From: an uncultured Gammaproteobacteria bacterium
GTDB lineage: Bacteria > Pseudomonadota > Gammaproteobacteria > Pseudomonadales > Porticoccaceae
Assembly: GCA_913058345.1 (NCBI GenBank)
Contig: CAJXQR010000006.1
Location: forward strand, 1 to 64,000
Direction of reading: 5' to 3'
DNA: 64,000 nt
The position numbers and the translations under genes were made by a program. Below are positions 53,653 to 63,100 of the stretch, piece after piece; position 1 is the stretch's first letter; each line of letters opens with the position of its first letter. The notes beneath the pieces were generated by a model, which was not told the origin of the DNA, made no database searches, and was given only the letters and a program-made list of their open reading frames with translations.

Positions 53653-54882
53653 TTAAAGATCAGGCGCGAGTGGCACAGCGATAGAGCCGTCCAGATATTC
53701 GGTGGGGCCTGCGGTGTTGGGTTTGACATCGAACTCAAAAATATCGGTCGGTAGCCACAGTGTTGCGCAGGCGTTAGGTATATCGACAACGCCGCTAATA
53801 TGCCCCTGTACTGGAGCGGTGCCGAGAATGGCATAGGCCTGGGCACCGGAGTAGCCAAATTTCTTGAGATACTCGATGGCGTTCAAGCAGGCTTGCCGGT
53901 AGGCAATATGCACGTCAAGGTAGTGCTGCTGGCCTTGTTCATCGACGGAAATACCTTCAAAAATCAGGTAGTCGTCATAACGGGGTGTTATGGGGCTGGG
54001 CTTAAATATGGGGTTTTTAATGGCATATTTTTCCATACCACCTTTAATTAAATTGACGCGCATGTGAACCCACCCGGCCATTTCAATGGCACCACAAAAG
54101 GTGATTTCACCATCCCCCTGACTGAAATGAAGATCACCGACCGATAAGCCTGCACCATCCACGTAAACCGGGAAATAGACCTTGGATCCACGGGATAAGT
54201 CTTTGATATCGCAATTGCCGCCGTGCTCTCGCGGGGGCACCGTGCGTGCGCCCTCGGGGCCAGCAATCGCGGCCTGCTCAGCGGTCATTCGCCCCATGTG
54301 CGCGGTATCTTCATAGGGTAATGTTGCGAGCGCGGGAATGCGTTCCGGGTCGGTATCAAACAACGCTTTTTCCCGTGTGTTCCACTCGTTTAGCATTTCT
54401 TTAGAAGGCAGGCAGCCAATCAGGCCGGGGTGAATCAAGCCTGCGAATTCGACACCGGGAACATGTCGTGATTTGGTGAACATGCCGTTGAAGTCCCAAA
54501 TGGATTTTTGAGCTTCCGGGAAGTGTTCGGTTAAAAAACCACCGCCGTTTTGTTTGGAAAAGAAACCGTTAAAGCCCCACTGGCTGTCTTCAAATGTGCC
54601 TATGTCGAGAATATCGACGACCAGGAGATCACCCGGCTCAGCACCTTCTACCGCGATCGGGCCTGACAAAAAATGAACTTGTGTGAGATCGACATCGCGG
54701 ACATCCGCGGCATCGTCATCATTTTTGATCTGGCCTCCGGTCCAGTCCAGGCACTCGACCTTGAAGTCATCGCCTGGTTTTACCGTGGCCACCATTGGAA
54801 TGTCAGGGTGCCAACGGTTATGGATGGTGTCGTGTTCGTACGCTGATTTGTTAAGGTCAACTTTGATGATGGTGTCAGACAT
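53653..54882 (-). CDS. fmdA: Formamidase/acetamidase
   Basis: The 409-residue protein fits the acetamidase/formamidase family (PF03069): PGDDFKVECLDWTGGQIKND at the N-terminus, GPIAVEGAEPGDLLVVDILD, and the C-terminal AYAILGTAPVQGHISGVVDI with the family Cys earlier in GLIGCLPSKEML. It hydrolyses formamide or acetamide to ammonia and an acid. It lies between transporter genes and fmdB; the transporter probably brings in the amide. Confidence 0.95.
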   Translation of the reverse strand: MSDTIIKVDLNKSAYEHDTIHNRWHPDIPMVATVKPGDDFKVECLDWTGGQIKNDDDAADVRDVDLTQVHFLSGPIAVEGAEPGDLLVVDILDIGTFEDSQWGFNGFFSKQNGGGFLTEHFPEAQKSIWDFNGMFTKSRHVPGVEFAGLIHPGLIGCLPSKEMLNEWNTREKALFDTDPERIPALATLPYEDTAHMGRMTAEQAAIAGPEGARTVPPREHGGNCDIKDLSRGSKVYFPVYVDGAGLSVGDLHFSQGDGEITFCGAIEMAGWVHMRVNLIKGGMEKYAIKNPIFKPSPITPRYDDYLIFEGISVDEQGQQHYLDVHIAYRQACLNAIEYLKKFGYSGAQAYAILGTAPVQGHISGVVDIPNACATLWLPTDIFEFDVKPNTAGPTEYLDGSIAVPLAPDL

Positions 54883-54969
54883 GATGTTTTCTCCTGGGGT
54901 TAAAAAGTCTTATTTAAATTAATGAGATAAATCACTTTTTTAAAGAAACGGTCTCTAAACAAACAGGCT

Positions 54970-55659
54970 TTAAACAGATAGGTACGCAGACACTTTTTCT
55001 TCGTCCACCGCTGCGCGAGGTTCGTCGTGTACGATTTCGCCTTTTTCGATCACGATAATTCGGTCGGCGATATCGAGGGCAAAGCTGAGTACTTGCTCGG
55101 ACACAATGATCGACAGGTCGCGCATGTCGCGAATTTGCTTGAGGGTGCGTGCCATCTCTTTGATGATAGATGGCTGAATACCCTCTGTCGGTTCATCCAA
55201 CAACAGCACGCGGGGTTCACTGGCTAAGGCTCGCGCAATGGCGAGTTGTTGCTGTTGTCCCCCTGACAGGTTGCCACCGCGTCGGTTCTTCATCTCTAGC
55301 AACACGGGGAAGAGGCTGTATAAATCGCTGGGGACTTTAGTTTCGTTGGTGCTGGTGAGCCCCGTTTCGATGTTTTCTCGTACCGTCATGGTTGAGAAAA
55401 TCATCCGACCCTGGGGGACAAAGCCGAGGCCTGCGGCCACGCGGTCGTGGCTTTTTAAGCGGTTGAGCTCTTTGCCGTCGAGTTGAATGCTCCCGCTGCG
55501 CGATGGGATCATGCCAATCATCGACTTCATCAACGTGGTTTTACCCATGCCGTTGCGGCCCAGAATGGCAATAATTTCTTTCGGGCGTAATGAGAGATTC
55601 ATGTTGCTAATGACTTCGCTCTGGCCGTAAGCAACGTGGTAGTTGTTGAGTTCAAACAT
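54970..55659 (-). CDS. urtE: Urea/short-chain-amide ABC transporter, ATP-binding protein UrtE type
   Basis: I use the ATG at 55659 (MFELNNYHVAYGQSEVISNM) because upstream residues overlap the urtD end. Walker A GRNGMGKTTLMKSM, signature LSGGQQQQLAIARAL and Walker B VLLLDEPTEGIQPS are complete. This LivF-type subunit pairs with the UrtD-type protein. The 229-residue length is normal. It precedes fmdA by 87 bp. Confidence 0.93.
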   Translation of the reverse strand: MFELNNYHVAYGQSEVISNMNLSLRPKEIIAILGRNGMGKTTLMKSMIGMIPSRSGSIQLDGKELNRLKSHDRVAAGLGFVPQGRMIFSTMTVRENIETGLTSTNETKVPSDLYSLFPVLLEMKNRRGGNLSGGQQQQLAIARALASEPRVLLLDEPTEGIQPSIIKEMARTLKQIRDMRDLSIIVSEQVLSFALDIADRIIVIEKGEIVHDEPRAAVDEEKVSAYLSV

Positions 55660-55669
55660 GCTTAGTTCC

Positions 55670-56434
55670 TCAATGGCCCAAATACACTTCAATGACTTTC
55701 GGGTCCGACTTCACGCGCTCCATAGAACCCTCCGAGAGTGTTTTTCCCTGGTGCAGTACGGTGACCCGGTCGGCGATGTCTTCGACAAATTGCATGTCGT
55801 GTTCAACCACCAACACCGAGCGGTCTTTGGTAATACGGTGCAGTAATTCGGCCGTTAGTTTGCGTTCGGATACGGACATTCCCGCCACGGGCTCATCGAG
55901 CATTAGCAGCTCTGGGTCTTGTATCAACAGCATGCCGATTTCCAGCCACTGCTTTTGCCCGTGACTCAGCAATTCAGCGGGCTTATCGAGTTTGTCCCCA
56001 AGAAAGATCATGCTGGCTATTTCGTTGACCTTGTTGATGACCTCTGCGTCGCGTCGAAAAAACAGCGCTCCCCATACATTGCGGCCGCGAGGAAAGGAAA
56101 TTTCCAGGTTTTCAAAAACGGTCAAATCTTCATAAATAGATGGGTTTTGGAATTTTCGACCCACGCCAACCTGCACAATTTGGTGTTCTTTCAGTTTGGT
56201 GAGGTTCTGACCTTTAAACGTGATTGCGCCCGACGTCGCTTTGGTGCGGCCGCAAATCAGATCCAATACGGTGGTTTTACCCGCGCCGTTGGGGCCGATA
56301 ATGACTCGTATTTCCTGCTCTTCGACGTACAAAGAGAGGTCATTTACCGCTTTGAAACCGTCGAATGAGACCGTTAAACCCTCGATGCTGAGGACGAAGT
56401 CCTTTGGTTTTTTTGCTGTATTTAGCGCCGACAT
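55670..56434 (-). CDS. urtD: Urea/short-chain-amide ABC transporter, ATP-binding protein UrtD type
   Basis: The start at 56434 has ATAGGAAC upstream and lies ten bases after the urtC stop. An alternative at 56479 would overlap urtC. Walker A GPNGAGKTTVLDLICG, signature LSHGQKQWLEIGMLL (QKQWLEIG is typical of UrtD) and LLMLDEPVAGMSVSERK are intact. It powers uptake with UrtE. Confidence 0.93.
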   Translation of the reverse strand: MSALNTAKKPKDFVLSIEGLTVSFDGFKAVNDLSLYVEEQEIRVIIGPNGAGKTTVLDLICGRTKATSGAITFKGQNLTKLKEHQIVQVGVGRKFQNPSIYEDLTVFENLEISFPRGRNVWGALFFRRDAEVINKVNEIASMIFLGDKLDKPAELLSHGQKQWLEIGMLLIQDPELLMLDEPVAGMSVSERKLTAELLHRITKDRSVLVVEHDMQFVEDIADRVTVLHQGKTLSEGSMERVKSDPKVIEVYLGH

Positions 56435-56444
56435 AATCGAGTTC

Positions 56445-57584
56445 CTATTTCGTCGTTTTTTGTGGTGTTTTGACACCACCCAGGCGTGCTGGCAGTCGTA
56501 AACGCTGTTTCTTCAGCCAGGGAAGGGCATAAGACTGGTAGAGGTCGGCGAGCCCGTTGGGAAACGCCATCACCACGCCAATAAACAGTGCACCCATGGC
56601 AAACAGCCAGAGTTCGGGGAATGATTCGGAAAAAATTGTTTTGGCCCAGTTGACGAGCAAGGTGCCGTAGATCGCGCCAAAGATAGATAAACGTCCGCCA
56701 ACCGCGCAGTAAATCACCATTTCGATCGACGGCACGATGCCGACGAAAGAGGGCGACATAAAGCCGACTTGTAGCGTGAACATCGCGCCGCCAATGGCTG
56801 AAAAGACGGCCGCGATGCAAAAAACAAAGATTTTGAAATTGGCGACATCGTAGCCGGAGAAACGTACGCGATCTTCCCGTTCACGCATCGCCACCAGTAG
56901 CCGCCCGAGTTTGCTCTTGCGAATCACTTGTGCCGCCAATAAGCACGCAAACAATAGGATGGCGTTGATGAAATACAGAATGTATTGCGCTGAATTGGTG
57001 CGAATGTCCCAACCGAGCAAGGTGCGCAAATCGGTAATGCCGTTGACACCTCCGGTGTACCCTTGCTGGCCGATGATCAGAATGGTCAATATCGCGGCAA
57101 TGGCTTGGGTAATGATGGCAAAGTACACGCCCCCAACCCGTCGTTTGAACATGGCAACGCCGATAATAAAAGCAAACAGTGCCGGCACCGCGATGACTGC
57201 CAATAAAGTGAAGCTAAGACTGTGGAAGGGCTCCCAGAACCAGGGCAGCTCCGTTAGCTGGTTCCAATCCATGAAGTCCGGGATGCCCGGTGTCGATTGA
57301 ATCGCGGTCTGCTCCGGACTGGATGCTTCCAGCTTGAGAAACATCGCCATGCAGTAGCCGCCCAGGCCGAAAAATACTCCTTGGCCGAGGCTTAGAATGC
57401 CACCGAGACCCCAGCACAGCACCAACCCAAGAGCGACAAAGGCATAGGTCAGGTATTTCCCAACGAGGTTGAGCCGGAATATATCCAAAAAGAGCGGCAT
57501 TACGATGATAATAATGGCGGCGAGGATCAGCAGGGCCCGCAGATCGTGTTTGGGTAGTAATGCGCGCAAACCAGTGAACGACAT
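56445..57584 (-). CDS. urtC: Urea/short-chain-amide ABC transporter, permease UrtC type
   Basis: This LivM-like permease of 379 residues has about nine membrane segments, with YLTYAFVALGLVLCWGLGGI, LSLGQGVFFGLGGYCMAMFL and FSAIGGAMFTLQVGFMSPSF as family markers. A charged loop MREREDRVRFSGYDVANFKI is the typical LivM/UrtC coupling region. It is encoded between urtB and urtD, as in other urt and fmd operons. Confidence 0.94.
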   Translation of the reverse strand: MSFTGLRALLPKHDLRALLILAAIIIIVMPLFLDIFRLNLVGKYLTYAFVALGLVLCWGLGGILSLGQGVFFGLGGYCMAMFLKLEASSPEQTAIQSTPGIPDFMDWNQLTELPWFWEPFHSLSFTLLAVIAVPALFAFIIGVAMFKRRVGGVYFAIITQAIAAILTILIIGQQGYTGGVNGITDLRTLLGWDIRTNSAQYILYFINAILLFACLLAAQVIRKSKLGRLLVAMREREDRVRFSGYDVANFKIFVFCIAAVFSAIGGAMFTLQVGFMSPSFVGIVPSIEMVIYCAVGGRLSIFGAIYGTLLVNWAKTIFSESFPELWLFAMGALFIGVVMAFPNGLADLYQSYALPWLKKQRLRLPARLGGVKTPQKTTK

Positions 57585-57593
57585 AGTGGCCTC

Positions 57594-58520
57594 CTAACGA
57601 CGAATTTTGAGTGTGAACAGTCCTTGCGGGCGGAGCATCAGAATGATGACGACCGTTAACAAGGTCAGCACTTTTGCAGAGGAACCACTGAGGAAAAACT
57701 CCATCGTGGATTGCGCCTGTGAAATAGTGAATGCCGCTGCGACCGTGCCGAGCAAGTTGGATGCGCCACCAAAGACCACGACTAAAAAGGTATCTACGAT
57801 GTAAAGCTGGCCAGAGGTGGGGCCGGTAGAACCAATCATGGTGAAAGCTGAGCCCGCAACACCGGCAATGCCACAGCCAATGCCAAAGGTGTAACGATCG
57901 ACTTTTTCTGTATTAATGCCGACGGCTCCCGCCATGGCGCGATTTTGAACGACAGCCCGTGTCTGTTTGCCGAGCTTGGATTTCTGCATCAACAGGTAGA
58001 CACAGAAGGTAATGAAGAGGGTGAGAACCATCACGAAGATGCCATTGATGGGAACCTCTATCAGGTCGGTAATGGCGTAGGAACCCATCAACCAGTCCGG
58101 CAGGGTAACGCCGACCTCGCGAGCACCGAATACCGTGCGATAGGTTTGTTGCAAAATAAGGCTTAGCCCCCAGGTTGCCAGCAAGGTATCCAGCGGGCGC
58201 TTATACAAATGGCGAATCATGGCCCATTCGACAAAGGCCCCAAGTGTAAAAGTGGCGATAAAGGCCAGAATCATCGCGACGAAGAAGTAGCCGCCGAACA
58301 GGCTGGGCAGATAGTTAGAAAAAAACAACGAGGTCAGATAGGTGACGTAAGCGCCCAGAATCATGAATTCACCATGGGCCATGTTGATGACGCCCATTTG
58401 ACCAAAAATGATTGCGAGTCCCAGGGCCATCAACACGAAAACAGAAAACAACAGGAGACCGGCAAAACCTTGCATCGCAAAAATTGACGTGAGTTCGGTC
58501 ATTGAATATTCAGAAAACAT
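57594..58520 (-). CDS. urtB: Urea/short-chain-amide ABC transporter, permease UrtB type
   Basis: The LivH-like permease is 308 residues, shorter than cyanobacterial UrtB (which has a long N-terminal domain), and closer to FmdE-type proteins. Markers are FGQMGVINMAHGEFMILGAY, LLATWGLSLILQQTYRTVFG and VQNRAMAGAVGINTEKVDRY. It has eight or nine membrane segments. It is followed by urtC after nine bases. Confidence 0.93.
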   Translation of the reverse strand: MFSEYSMTELTSIFAMQGFAGLLLFSVFVLMALGLAIIFGQMGVINMAHGEFMILGAYVTYLTSLFFSNYLPSLFGGYFFVAMILAFIATFTLGAFVEWAMIRHLYKRPLDTLLATWGLSLILQQTYRTVFGAREVGVTLPDWLMGSYAITDLIEVPINGIFVMVLTLFITFCVYLLMQKSKLGKQTRAVVQNRAMAGAVGINTEKVDRYTFGIGCGIAGVAGSAFTMIGSTGPTSGQLYIVDTFLVVVFGGASNLLGTVAAAFTISQAQSTMEFFLSGSSAKVLTLLTVVIILMLRPQGLFTLKIRR

Positions 58521-58606
58521 GACTATGTACTCCCCGGAAAACAGACAAACGACGGTTAATAATCGGATGCGGCCTGGCGAGTCATTGCCCAGGCCGCGTT
58601 AAGCGC

Positions 58607-59866
58607 TTACTGGTAACCTTTGGGGAAGGGATCGGGTTCGATCAATTCGTCAGTCTCAAAGACAATGTCGTACTGCCCGTCGGAACGCGCGTGACCGATG
58701 CGTGTCTTAGACCAGAGGTGGTGATTCGGGTGAATGCGCACATAGCCTTCGGGTGCGGTCGTTAATTCAAGACCCGGTGAAGCTTTGCGAATTTTGTCGA
58801 TGTCAAACGAACCGGCTTTTTCAACGGCCGCTTTCCACAGCCAGGGGCCAAGATAAGCGGCTTGTGTCACGTCGCCAATAACGATGTCATCCCCCCAGCG
58901 TTTCTTGAAGGCTTTGACGAACGCTTCGTTGTTGTCGTTAGTCAGGCTTTGAAAGTACTTCATTGCAGCGTAGGCCCCGACAATGTTTTCGCCACCGATG
59001 CCCAGGATTTCGTCTTCTGTCACCGAGATCGTTAACACCAGGGGTTTCTCTTTGGTCATGTCGATACCCGCTGCTTTAAGCTGTTTATAAAAAGCAACGT
59101 TGGAACCTCCAACGACGATGGCGTAAATAACATCCGGTTTCTTCAATTTGATTTTGTTGATCACCGAGTTGAACTGCGTATGGCCGAGCGGGTAGTACTC
59201 TTCACCCACCACTTTCAAGCCAAGCTTTTCAATGTGTTTGCGAGCGATTTTGTTGGAAGTGCGTGGCCATATGTAATCTGAACCCAGCAGGAAGAATTTC
59301 TTCGCGCCTTTGTTCTTTACGACCCAGTCGATGCCCGCAATGATTTGTTGGGTGGCTTCCTGGCCTGTGTAAATCACGTTTGGTGATTGCTCCAGCCCCT
59401 CATAAAACGTGGGGTAGTACAACATGCCGTTGTATTGCTCAAAGATCGGCAGAACGGCTTTGCGGGATGCGGAAGTCCAGCAACCAAACACAGCGGCGAC
59501 TTTGTCTTTAACCAACAGTTTCTTGGATTTTTCCGCGAAAGTGGGCCAGTCGCTGGCACCATCTTCCTGGGTGTATTCGATTTGTCGACCCAAAATGCCG
59601 CCCATGGCATTGATTTGCTCAATCGCAAGTTTTTCAGCCTGCACCGAGCCGGTTTCGCTGATTGCCATCGTGCCAGTTATGGAGTGAAGAATACCAACCT
59701 TAACGGTGTCGTCGGTCACCGCCAGTCCCGTGGTATTAACCTCGGCGGTGGGGGGGGCAGCGAAAACCATAGTGGATAGCAGCACGGTGGCGGGCAGCGT
59801 TATGAGCCCTTTTATAAAGCGCCGGCGGAGTTTGCTGGGTGGATGAGGTGTGTTCGATATTTTCAT
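58607..59866 (-). CDS. urtA: Urea/short-chain-amide ABC transporter, substrate-binding protein UrtA/FmdD type
   Basis: The ATG at 59866 starts a long signal peptide (RRRFIKGLITLPATVLLSTM) of Tat-like appearance (RRRF); a start at 59923 is possible. The mature protein follows the UrtA/LivK fold: VGILHSITGTMAISETGSVQ, GCWTSASRKAVLPIFEQYNG and FFLLGSDYIWPRTSNKIARK. The nearby formamidase suggests amide or urea as ligand. It is the first gene of the operon, divergent from the NCS1-kinase gene. Confidence 0.93.
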   Translation of the reverse strand: MKISNTPHPPSKLRRRFIKGLITLPATVLLSTMVFAAPPTAEVNTTGLAVTDDTVKVGILHSITGTMAISETGSVQAEKLAIEQINAMGGILGRQIEYTQEDGASDWPTFAEKSKKLLVKDKVAAVFGCWTSASRKAVLPIFEQYNGMLYYPTFYEGLEQSPNVIYTGQEATQQIIAGIDWVVKNKGAKKFFLLGSDYIWPRTSNKIARKHIEKLGLKVVGEEYYPLGHTQFNSVINKIKLKKPDVIYAIVVGGSNVAFYKQLKAAGIDMTKEKPLVLTISVTEDEILGIGGENIVGAYAAMKYFQSLTNDNNEAFVKAFKKRWGDDIVIGDVTQAAYLGPWLWKAAVEKAGSFDIDKIRKASPGLELTTAPEGYVRIHPNHHLWSKTRIGHARSDGQYDIVFETDELIEPDPFPKGYQ

Positions 59867-59967
59867 GCTTGATCTCTCTCTATACGTTTTGCGATGGGAT
59901 GGCGTGTCGTCGAGAGAAAGCATGAAGGTTGTGGGTTCTGAGCGATATGAGGCAATCGCACCATACG

Positions 59968-59987
59968 CCTACGTCATTTGACGTAGG
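59968..59987. promoter_or_regulatory. Perfect 20-bp palindrome between the amide operon and the kinase gene
   Basis: CCTACGTCA-TT-TGACGTAGG is a perfect inverted repeat with a 2-bp spacer, centred between the divergent urtA and kinase genes. It is a likely operator for the response regulator encoded at 63469, or for another regulator of the locus. Confidence 0.65.
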
Positions 59988-59992
59988 GTCAC

Positions 59993-60008
59993 TGGCAAGA
60001 ATTATGCT
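59993..60008 (+). promoter_or_regulatory. Sigma54-like -24/-12 element upstream of the kinase gene
   Basis: TGGCAAGAATTATGCT matches the sigma54 pattern TGGCACG-N4-TTGCT at 14 of the positions that matter except two, with GG and GC exactly ten bases apart. It points toward the kinase gene at 60104. Nitrogen-controlled sigma54 expression would suit amide use. A chance match cannot be excluded. Confidence 0.35.
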
Positions 60009-60103
60009 TATCTATATCGCAATTGCCCGCTAGACAGGTGTCTCAGCAGACTTTTTAAGGGCGTAAATCTGTCGTCATTACAGGGCTTTGGAGTCAACGC
60101 GGT

Positions 60104-63100
60104 ATGAGTGAACAGCATATTTTTAAAGCCCGGCGCAATTACAATCGCTGGGTTGCTAATCAAACACTTGAAGACTATGCCCTGCGTTTTACCGCAAAAA
60201 GCGCGCGGCGTTGGTCAACCACACGGGTGGCAAATACGGCCTTGGGTGCCATTTCGTTTCTGGCTCTGGAAGCGATTGGCGGTGCGATAACCTTGCATTA
60301 TGGTTTTGATAACACGGTTGCCGCTGTGTTGGTGGTGACATTGATTATCTTTTTTACAGGTTTACCCATCTGTTATTACGCGGCCCGCTATGGCGTCGAT
60401 ATCGATTTACTAAGCCGTGGCGCGGGTTTCGGCTACATGGGTTCAACAATCACGTCGTTAATCTACGCATCATTTACATTTATTTTTTTCGCGTTAGAGG
60501 CGGCTATTATGGCTTCAGCCTTGCAGCTACTGTTCGGGCTGCCGGTGAGTATCGGCTATTTAATCAGTGCACTGGTAGTGATACCTCTGGCCACGCACGG
60601 TATTACCTTTATCAGTCGTTTTCAGTTGTGGACTCAGCCGTTTTGGCTGATTTTGCAGTTATCCCCGTTTGTCTTCATTCTCTATCACGAGTGGTCAGCG
60701 GTAGATCGCTGGACGCAGTACCCAGGCGCTGCATCATTAGAGGCTGGTGGTTTTAATGTGATCTTTTTTGGTGCGGCTTCAGGGGTTTTGTTTGCACTCA
60801 TGGCGCAAATTGGCGAGCAAGTCGACTTTCTGCGATTTCTTCCCAAGCCGAATAAAAATAATCGAACACGTTGGTGGCTGGGCTTGATAGCGGCTGGGCC
60901 TGGTTGGATTTTGGTTGGTGCAATGAAAATATTAGCGGGGTCTTTTTTGGCTGTGCTGGCGCTGAGCCACGGTGTGCCGGAGCATCTGGCGGATGATCCA
61001 ACGCAAATGTACCAGGTGGCTTTCGGTTATTTGACTCAATCACCTGCCGTTGCATTGGCTTTGTCAGGTATTTTCGTGATTATTTGTCAATTAAAAATCA
61101 ATGTGACCAACGCTTACGCGGGGTCCATTGCCTGGTCGAATTTTTTTTCACGCTTGACTCATAGCCATCCCGGTCGAGTGGTTTGGTTAGTGTTTAATGT
61201 CATCATTGCGCTGCTGCTGATGGAGCTGGGCGTCTATGGCGCGTTGGAGAATATTCTCGGTACTTATTCGAATGTCGCTGTAGCCTGGGTGGGCGCATTG
61301 GTTGCCGACCTGGTGATTAATAAACCGCTTGGCTATAGCCCCAAACATATCGAATTCAAACGCGCCCATCTTTACGATATCAACCCTGTGGGTATTGGAG
61401 CTATGTTGAGTGGCTCGGCGCTGGGTATCTTGTCCTATGTCGGCTTATTTGGCGAGTTGGCGCAGGCTTTCTCGCCCTATATTGCGCTGCTCACTGCGTT
61501 TGTGGTGTCACCCCTTATTGCCAGCGCGACCAAGGGACGTTACTACATTGCGAGAACCGCCACGGTACTGGCGGGTGACAATGATGCTGTGCTGTGCAAA
61601 GTCTGTGAGAACGCGTTTGAACATGAGGATATGGCACTGTGCCCGGCTTACGGTGGTGCGATTTGCTCTTTGTGTTGTTCGCTAGATGCCCGTTGTCATG
61701 ATCAGTGTAAGCTGGGTGCACGGTTTAGCGAGCAGTTGACCCGGTTTGTCGCCGCTATTTTACCGCAGCCAATTGCACTGAGAGCAAATCCCCGATTGTT
61801 ACAATTCTTTGGCTATTTCGCTTTAATTACCGGGATCATTGCGATTTTATTTTGGTTTGTCTATTACCAGGTGCCACTCAGTGATGCGAATGCCAAAAAC
61901 ATAGTGGCGTCCATTTTGAGTCAAGTTTTTTTATTGTTGTTGATTGTTGTTGGTGTATTAACCTGGTTATTTGTATTGGCGAATGAAAGTCGACAATTCG
62001 CGTTGCATGAATCACAACGTCAAACTGATTTGCTCAGCCAGGAAATCAATGCACACGAAAAAACTGACCGGGCTCTGCAAGAAGCAAAAGATATGGCTGA
62101 TGCCGCCAATCAGGCAAAAAGTCGCTATTTGTCGGGTCTCAGTCATGAGCTTAGAACACCGCTCAATTCAATGCTAGGTTACGCACAGTTGCTGGAAAAA
62201 GATGTCAGCTTAACGACCGAGCAGACCAAAAAGGTTCGTTTGATACGTGGCAGTGGTGATCACCTGGCTGATCTTATCGAGGGCTTGCTGGATATTTCAC
62301 GGATAGAAGCGGGTCGGCTTGAGTTACACCGTGAGCAGGTGCCACTGCAAGAGCTACTGGAAGAATTAACCGAGATGTTTCACCAGCAGGCTCGGGCGAA
62401 GGGTATTCGTTTTGAATATATTGTCAGTAATAACCTGCCGGATGTTGTCATCGCTGACCGAAAGCAATTGCGCCAAATCTTGATTAACCTGTTATCGAAT
62501 GCCGTCAAGTATACCCAGCAAGGCACCGTTACCCTGGCTGTGCGCTACCGCAACCAGGTGGCGGAATTTACCATCAGAGATACCGGGGTTGGTATTGAAG
62601 CTCACGAATTTAACCGTATATTTCGGCCGTTTGAGCGCATTCGAAAACCTGGTTTTCCGCAAGCTCCCGGTACCGGCCTGGGTTTGACGATCAGCCAATT
62701 GCTGACCGATATCATGGGGGGTGATATTTCGTTCGATAGTGTGCCCGGAAAGGGTAGTACCTTTCGCTTATCGCTGATGTTATTTAGCGTTTCTGAACCC
62801 ACTGTGCGCGTGCAGTCAGATCGGCGGATAGAATCTTATAGCGGTGAACAAAAGACACTGTTGGTGGTCGATGATGACGCCTCGCACAGGGGATTGATCA
62901 GCGAAATTTTATCGCCGTTGGGCTTTGTGGTTTTGGAAGCACCGGATGCCTACGCCTGTCTCGATATTCTCGACAGTACAGACGTGGAACTGTTATTTCT
63001 GGATGTATCGATGCCGGGCATGGATGGTTGGGAACTCGCCAAACGTTTACGCAAAGAGGGCATTCGAGCGCCGATTATTATGATTTCTGCGAATGCACTA

